Part shown: in pieces, positions 59,352 through 64,000 of the stretch
How the letters are laid out: each line of letters begins with the position of its first letter
How positions within the stretch are numbered: position 1 is the first letter of the stretch
NCBI RefSeq assembly: GCF_002803085.1
Contig: NZ_NNBJ01000011.1
Coordinates: 275,161 to 339,160, forward strand
Source: Streptomyces sp. CB01201
GTDB lineage: Bacteria > Actinomycetota > Actinomycetes > Streptomycetales > Streptomycetaceae
Reading direction: 5' to 3'
Length of the DNA: 64,000 nucleotides
Position numbers and translations under genes: made by a program
The notes under the pieces: generated by a model
The model's input: the letters and a program-made list of their open reading frames with translations, nothing else
What the model was told of the DNA's origin: nothing
Databases searched by the model: none

Positions 59352-60041
59352 TCAGTAGCGCGTGATCGCGGTCGCGCCCCCGTTCGTGCCGATCGCGATG
59401 TGCGGTCGGCGCGCCGGGTCCGCCCAGGCGAGGACCCGGTCCATCGCCTCGGCCGGTACCGACACACAACCCGCCGTCGCGCCGCGCCCGTTGACGTGCA
59501 GGAAGATCCCGGCCCCCCGACCGCGCACGGGCCGGGTGTAGTTGAAGCCGATGACGAGCGCCCGGGCGTACTGGCTCGCGTACGCCGTCAGATGCTCCGA
59601 CTCGCTCGCCCGGCAGTCCGGGGGCAGGTCCTCCACCCAGCGGTTGTAGGCGCGGGACTCGTTGTCCTCGCACCACCAGGACCGGTCCGTGGCGCGCCGG
59701 TACGGATAGCGGGTGCCGGGCGGCGCGGCCGCCACCCCGAAGGCGTACGGCAGCGAGTAGAGGCCGGTCGGCGTGGTGTCGGTGCCCTGGACCCGGGAAG
59801 CGCCCTCCACCAGTCCCTTCGCGCCGAACCTGGCCGGCGCCGAGCCCGCCTCCACCCAGCTTCCGTCGCGCCGGTCCCACCAGGTGAGCCGGCCCGTGGT
59901 GGCCCCCGTGTCGAGCGCCTGGGCGGTCAGGAGCTGACTGCCGCCCCCGGTGTCGGCCAGTCGCTCGGGCAGCGGCCCGGGGGCCGCGGGTGCGGCGAGC
60001 GGGAACAGCAGGGACGCCAGGAGCACGGCAACGATGCGCAT
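59352..60041 (-). CDS. Secreted L,D-transpeptidase (YkuD type)
   Basis: 229 residues. Signal peptide M-R-I-V-A-V-L-L-A-S-L-L-F-P-L-A-A-P-A. Catalytic YkuD block: His182 in F-L-H-V-N-G and Cys192 in T-A-G-C-V-S. Crosslinks or modifies peptidoglycan. Convergent with argR, divergent from argH. Confidence 0.85.
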   Translation of the reverse strand: MRIVAVLLASLLFPLAAPAAPGPLPERLADTGGGSQLLTAQALDTGATTGRLTWWDRRDGSWVEAGSAPARFGAKGLVEGASRVQGTDTTPTGLYSLPYAFGVAAAPPGTRYPYRRATDRSWWCEDNESRAYNRWVEDLPPDCRASESEHLTAYASQYARALVIGFNYTRPVRGRGAGIFLHVNGRGATAGCVSVPAEAMDRVLAWADPARRPHIAIGTNGGATAITRY

Positions 60042-60171
60042 GTTCCGGACCGTATGCGCCCGCGCGCCGCCCGGCCGCCCGAACCGGCGGGAGTTGCTCC
60101 GTACGTGCGGCCGGCCCGGACGCCGCGGGCTGTCCGCGGGGCGCGGGCGGGCGGCGACTCACCTCGACTCG

Positions 60172-60207
60172 TTGACAAAACATACAGAGGATTGCATAGT
60201 TATGCCT
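60172..60207 (+). promoter_or_regulatory. argH promoter with ARG-box-like sequence
   Basis: -35 TTGACA (60172-60177), 17-base spacer, -10 CATAGT (60195-60200). TTGCATAGTTATGCC (60192-60206... overlapping the -10) matches the ARG-box core seen before argC. Confidence 0.75.
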
Positions 60208-60243
60208 ATGGACGAGAAGGTCGCCCGGCGCGACTCCGGGTGA
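60208..60243 (+). CDS. Possible leader peptide before argH
   Basis: ATG 60208 lies 7 bases after the -10, so translation could be leaderless. Product of 11 residues ends V-A-R-R-D-S-G, with tandem Arg codons CGG-CGC. A GC-rich hairpin region (60260-60300) separates it from argH. Arginine attenuation is possible but unproven. Confidence 0.3.
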   Translation: MDEKVARRDSG

Positions 60244-60321
60244 GCCCGGCTCGTTATACGGCCGCCTCCCCGTTCCTCCGCGGCGGGGCGGCGGCCGCAC
60301 ATCCACTTCTGAGGAGCTTGA

Positions 60322-61752
<1,431 letters not shown>

Positions 61753-61777
61753 CACCCGGCGCAGACCGGTCCACTGG

Positions 61778-61814
61778 CCCTGATGAGACGTTCGTGTCTC
61801 ATCAGGGCTAGACT
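61778..61814 (+). promoter_or_regulatory. TetR operator and leaderless promoter
   Basis: CCCTGATGAGAC (61778-61789), spacer GTTCGT, GTCTCATCAGGG (61796-61807): 12-bp perfect arms. -10 TAGACT (61809-61814) lies 6 bases before ATG 61821. A further half site TGTCTCAT follows. Bound repressor would cover the promoter. Confidence 0.8.
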
Positions 61815-61820
61815 TGTCTC

Positions 61821-62372
61821 ATGACCGTGGACCGAGACCAGGTACTCCGCACCGCCGCCGCCCTCCTCACCCGCAAGGCCACCGCCACCATGGACGAGGT
61901 GGCCCGCGCCGCCGGAATAGGCCGGGCGACCCTCCATCGCCATTTCGCGGGACGCGAAGCGTTGGTCAGGGCCCTCGAAGAACTCGGCATCCGCGAACTG
62001 GAGGCCGCCCTCGACACGGCCCGGCTCGACGAGGACGGCGCCCCCGACGCGCTGCGCCGCCTGGTCACCGAGGTCGAGCCGGTGGCGGGTCTGCTCGCCT
62101 TCCTCGTCACCGAGAACCAGCTCTTCGAGACCGAGCAGATGAACGAGGGCTGGGCCCGCATCGACGCCCGCGTGTCCGCCCTCTTCCGGCGCGGCCAGGA
62201 GCAGGGCGAGTTCCGGATCGACCTCACCCCCGCCTGGCTGACCGAGGCCCTGTACGGGCTGATCGGCTCCGGCGCCTGGGCCGTGCAGGACGGCCGGGTC
62301 GCCGCCAAGGACTTCCAGTACATGATCGTCGAGTTGCTGCTCGGCGGTGCACGACGGAGCGTGGAGAAGTGA
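61821..62372 (+). CDS. TetR-family repressor
   Basis: 183 residues. N-terminal HTH (A-T-M-D-E-V-A-R-A-A-G-I-G-R-A-T-L-H-R-H-F) and a ligand domain. Probably controls itself and the overlapping MFS exporter through the operator just upstream. Confidence 0.92.
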   Translation: MTVDRDQVLRTAAALLTRKATATMDEVARAAGIGRATLHRHFAGREALVRALEELGIRELEAALDTARLDEDGAPDALRRLVTEVEPVAGLLAFLVTENQLFETEQMNEGWARIDARVSALFRRGQEQGEFRIDLTPAWLTEALYGLIGSGAWAVQDGRVAAKDFQYMIVELLLGGARRSVEK

Positions 62373-63907
62373 CCGCAACCGAACAGCGGGCGCCCCAGGC
62401 CATCGGCCCGATGGGCCGCTGGCTCGCGCTCGCGGTACTCGTACTGGCCGTGCTGCTCGTCGCCGTCGACGCGACCGTGCTCGGCCTCGCCACCCCCTTC
62501 CTCAGTGAGGACCTCAAGCCGACCGGCACCCAGCTGCTGTGGATCGGCGACGTCTACTCGTTCGTCATCGCCGGACTGCTGGTCTCGATGGGCAGCCTCG
62601 GCGACCGCATCGGCCGCAAGAAGCTGCTGCTCATGGGTGCCGTGGCGTTCGGCGCGGTGTCCGTGCTCAACGCGTACGCCTCCAGCCCCGAGATGATGAT
62701 CCTGGCCCGGGCGCTGCTCGGTGTCGCGGGCGCGACGCTGATGCCGTCCACGCTCGCCCTGATCCGCAACATCTTCCACGACCCGCGCGAGCGCAGCCTG
62801 GCCGTGGGCATCTGGGGCGCCGCCGCGTCCGCGGGTGCGGCGGTCGGGCCGGTGGTCGGCGGGTTCCTCCTGGAGAACTTCTGGTGGGGCTCGGTCTTCC
62901 TGATCAACCTGCCCGTGATGGCCGTCCTGGTCCTGGTCGGCATCAAGCTGCTCCCCGAGTCCCGCGACCCGAACCCGGGGCCCTGGGACCTCATCAGTGT
63001 CGGGCTCTCGCTCGTCGGCATGGTCGCCGTGGTGTACGCCGTCAAGGAGGCCGCGGTCAACGGGTTCCGCTGGGACATCCTGGTGGCGGGCGTGCTCGGC
63101 ATCGCGGCCCTCGTCTGGTTCGTACGCCGCCAGCGCACGCTGGCCTCGCCGCTCCTGGACATCCGGCTGTTCCACCACCGGGGCTTCTCGGGAGCCGTGC
63201 TCGCCGATCTGCTGACCATCCTCGGGCTTTCGGGCCTGGTGTTCTTCCTGTCCCAGTTCCTCCAACTCGTCCAGGGCCGCTCGCCGTTGCAGGCGGGGCT
63301 GATCGAACTGCCCGCCGCGGTCGGCGCGGTGGGGGCCGGGCTCGCGGCCGGCACGATCGCGCGGCGGGCCTCGGTGCGCAGCGCGGTCGCCGGGGGCCTC
63401 GCGGCGGTCGGCGTCTCGCTCGCCGCGTGCATGCTGCTCGGCGCCGAGACCAAGGTGTTCTCGCTCGGGCTCGCCCTGTTCGTGGGTGGCCTCGGGGCGG
63501 GGCTCGCCTTCACGGTGACGGCCGACGTGATCCTCTCCAGCGTGCCCAAGGAGCAGGCGGGGGCGGCGTCCGCGGTCTCCGAAACCGCGTACGAGCTGGG
63601 CGCGGCCCTCGGGATCGCGCTCCTGGGCTCGGTGGTGACCGGCATCTACCGGGGCTTCGTGGTCCCGGCGGGCGTCCCCGCGGACGTCGCGGCCGAGGCG
63701 CACGATTCGCTCGGCGGTGCGGTGGAGGCGTCCGCGAAGCTGCCCTCCGACCAGGCGGACGCGCTGCTGTCCGCGGCGCGGGACACGTTCACCCAGGGCT
63801 TCCAGACGGCGGCCGGGGTGGGGGCGGTGGTGCTGTTCGCCACGGCTACGGCGGCCTGGTTCCTCCTGCGCGGCCAGAAGCTGGCCGAGGGCCTGGAACA
63901 CCCCTGA
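62369..63907 (+). CDS. MFS drug exporter (DHA2, EmrB/QacA type)
   Basis: 512 residues from GTG 62369 (GTGA overlap with tetR). About 14 membrane helices; motif A G-D-R-I-G-R-K-K (loop 2-3), motif C region G-P-V-V-G-G-F. Exports drugs or metabolites by proton antiport. Coupled to the repressor. Confidence 0.92.
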   Translation: MTATEQRAPQAIGPMGRWLALAVLVLAVLLVAVDATVLGLATPFLSEDLKPTGTQLLWIGDVYSFVIAGLLVSMGSLGDRIGRKKLLLMGAVAFGAVSVLNAYASSPEMMILARALLGVAGATLMPSTLALIRNIFHDPRERSLAVGIWGAAASAGAAVGPVVGGFLLENFWWGSVFLINLPVMAVLVLVGIKLLPESRDPNPGPWDLISVGLSLVGMVAVVYAVKEAAVNGFRWDILVAGVLGIAALVWFVRRQRTLASPLLDIRLFHHRGFSGAVLADLLTILGLSGLVFFLSQFLQLVQGRSPLQAGLIELPAAVGAVGAGLAAGTIARRASVRSAVAGGLAAVGVSLAACMLLGAETKVFSLGLALFVGGLGAGLAFTVTADVILSSVPKEQAGAASAVSETAYELGAALGIALLGSVVTGIYRGFVVPAGVPADVAAEAHDSLGGAVEASAKLPSDQADALLSAARDTFTQGFQTAAGVGAVVLFATATAAWFLLRGQKLAEGLEHP

Positions 63908-63918
63908 CGCCCCGAGCG

Positions 63919-63947
63919 CCGCACCCCTGAGCGGGCTGGGGGTGCGG
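63919..63947 (+). terminator. GC-rich hairpin after the exporter
   Basis: CCGCACCCC (63919-63927) pairs with GGGGTGCGG (63939-63947), 9 bp. No U-run, as often in Streptomyces. Confidence 0.55.
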
Positions 63948-63975
63948 TCGGGGTTGCGTGGGCTGCGGCCCGGCT

Positions 63976-64000
63976 GTTCGGGGGCGCGGGGAACTGCGCG
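63976..64000. repeat. Dispersed Streptomyces intergenic repeat (start)
   Basis: GGGGCGCGGGGAACTGCGCG at the window edge is a sequence I recognise from many Streptomyces intergenic regions, where it continues toward ACCAGCC. Only the beginning is visible. Confidence 0.6.

Noticed and set aside
61808-63901. 697-codon minus-strand frame opposite the TetR and MFS genes
   Set aside because: Arg/Gly/His-rich shadow without any motif.

Overview
The window is high-GC actinobacterial DNA and almost certainly comes from a Streptomyces chromosome. Evidence: GTG and ATG starts with 4-base start/stop overlaps throughout, an argC-argJ-argB-argD-argR cluster with argH nearby, ECF sigma factors, a Tat-exported protein and leaderless promoters. 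It splits into two parts: a temperate phage (about 1-43445, whose left end lies outside the window) and ordinary chromosome (43445-64000).

PROPHAGE. Left arm (1-14858, minus strand): a complete HK97-type head module (TerS, TerL, portal, prohead protease, major capsid, connectors) and the start of a siphovirus tail module (terminator-like protein, tail tube, chaperone with a probable frameshift extension, tape measure). An HNH homing-type endonuclease gene sits on the opposite strand exactly between terS and terL. Middle block (about 14600-22250): this is not classical phage DNA. It looks like the transfer region of an actinomycete integrative conjugative element (AICE): an FtsK/TraB-like DNA translocase, two or three Spd-like membrane proteins, the small genes that usually flank them, a MerR/Xis-like protein and a KorSA-like GntR regulator. 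No AICE replication initiator or second integrase is seen. Plus-strand islet (22397-24263): a GIY-YIG nuclease and three unknown genes, two of them zinc ribbons, bounded by hairpins. Early region (24316-40460, minus strand): more than 40 tightly overlapping small genes, a replication initiator with palindromes inside it that look like an origin, an HNH nuclease, and a recombination pair (PD-(D/E)XK exonuclease plus RecA/Sak4-like ATPase). Switch and integration (40438-43317): divergent XRE regulators, an ImmA-type metallopeptidase and a tyrosine integrase. The integrase ends about 130 bp from the intact 3' end of a 3-hydroxybutyryl-CoA dehydrogenase gene, the probable attachment site.

CHROMOSOME. 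After the dehydrogenase come a Tat-exported GHL10-type glycosyl hydrolase, a DMT-family exporter divergent from a MocR regulator (start codons share CATG), a GNAT enzyme, a hexapeptide acetyltransferase, a YCII protein coupled to an ECF sigma factor, an ECF41-type sigma factor next to an FAD-dependent NAD(P)H oxidoreductase, and a RibD-type reductase. The arginine cluster argCJBDR follows, with a candidate ARG-box promoter; then an L,D-transpeptidase and argH with its own ARG-box-like promoter and a possible leaderless leader peptide; then a TetR regulator with a 12-bp-arm operator coupled to an EmrB/QacA-type MFS exporter.

The most unusual points are the phage/AICE chimera, a spdB-like gene carrying 14 copies of the palindrome GGTACC in about 630 bp, the perfectly nested homing endonuclease, and the palindromic origin candidate.
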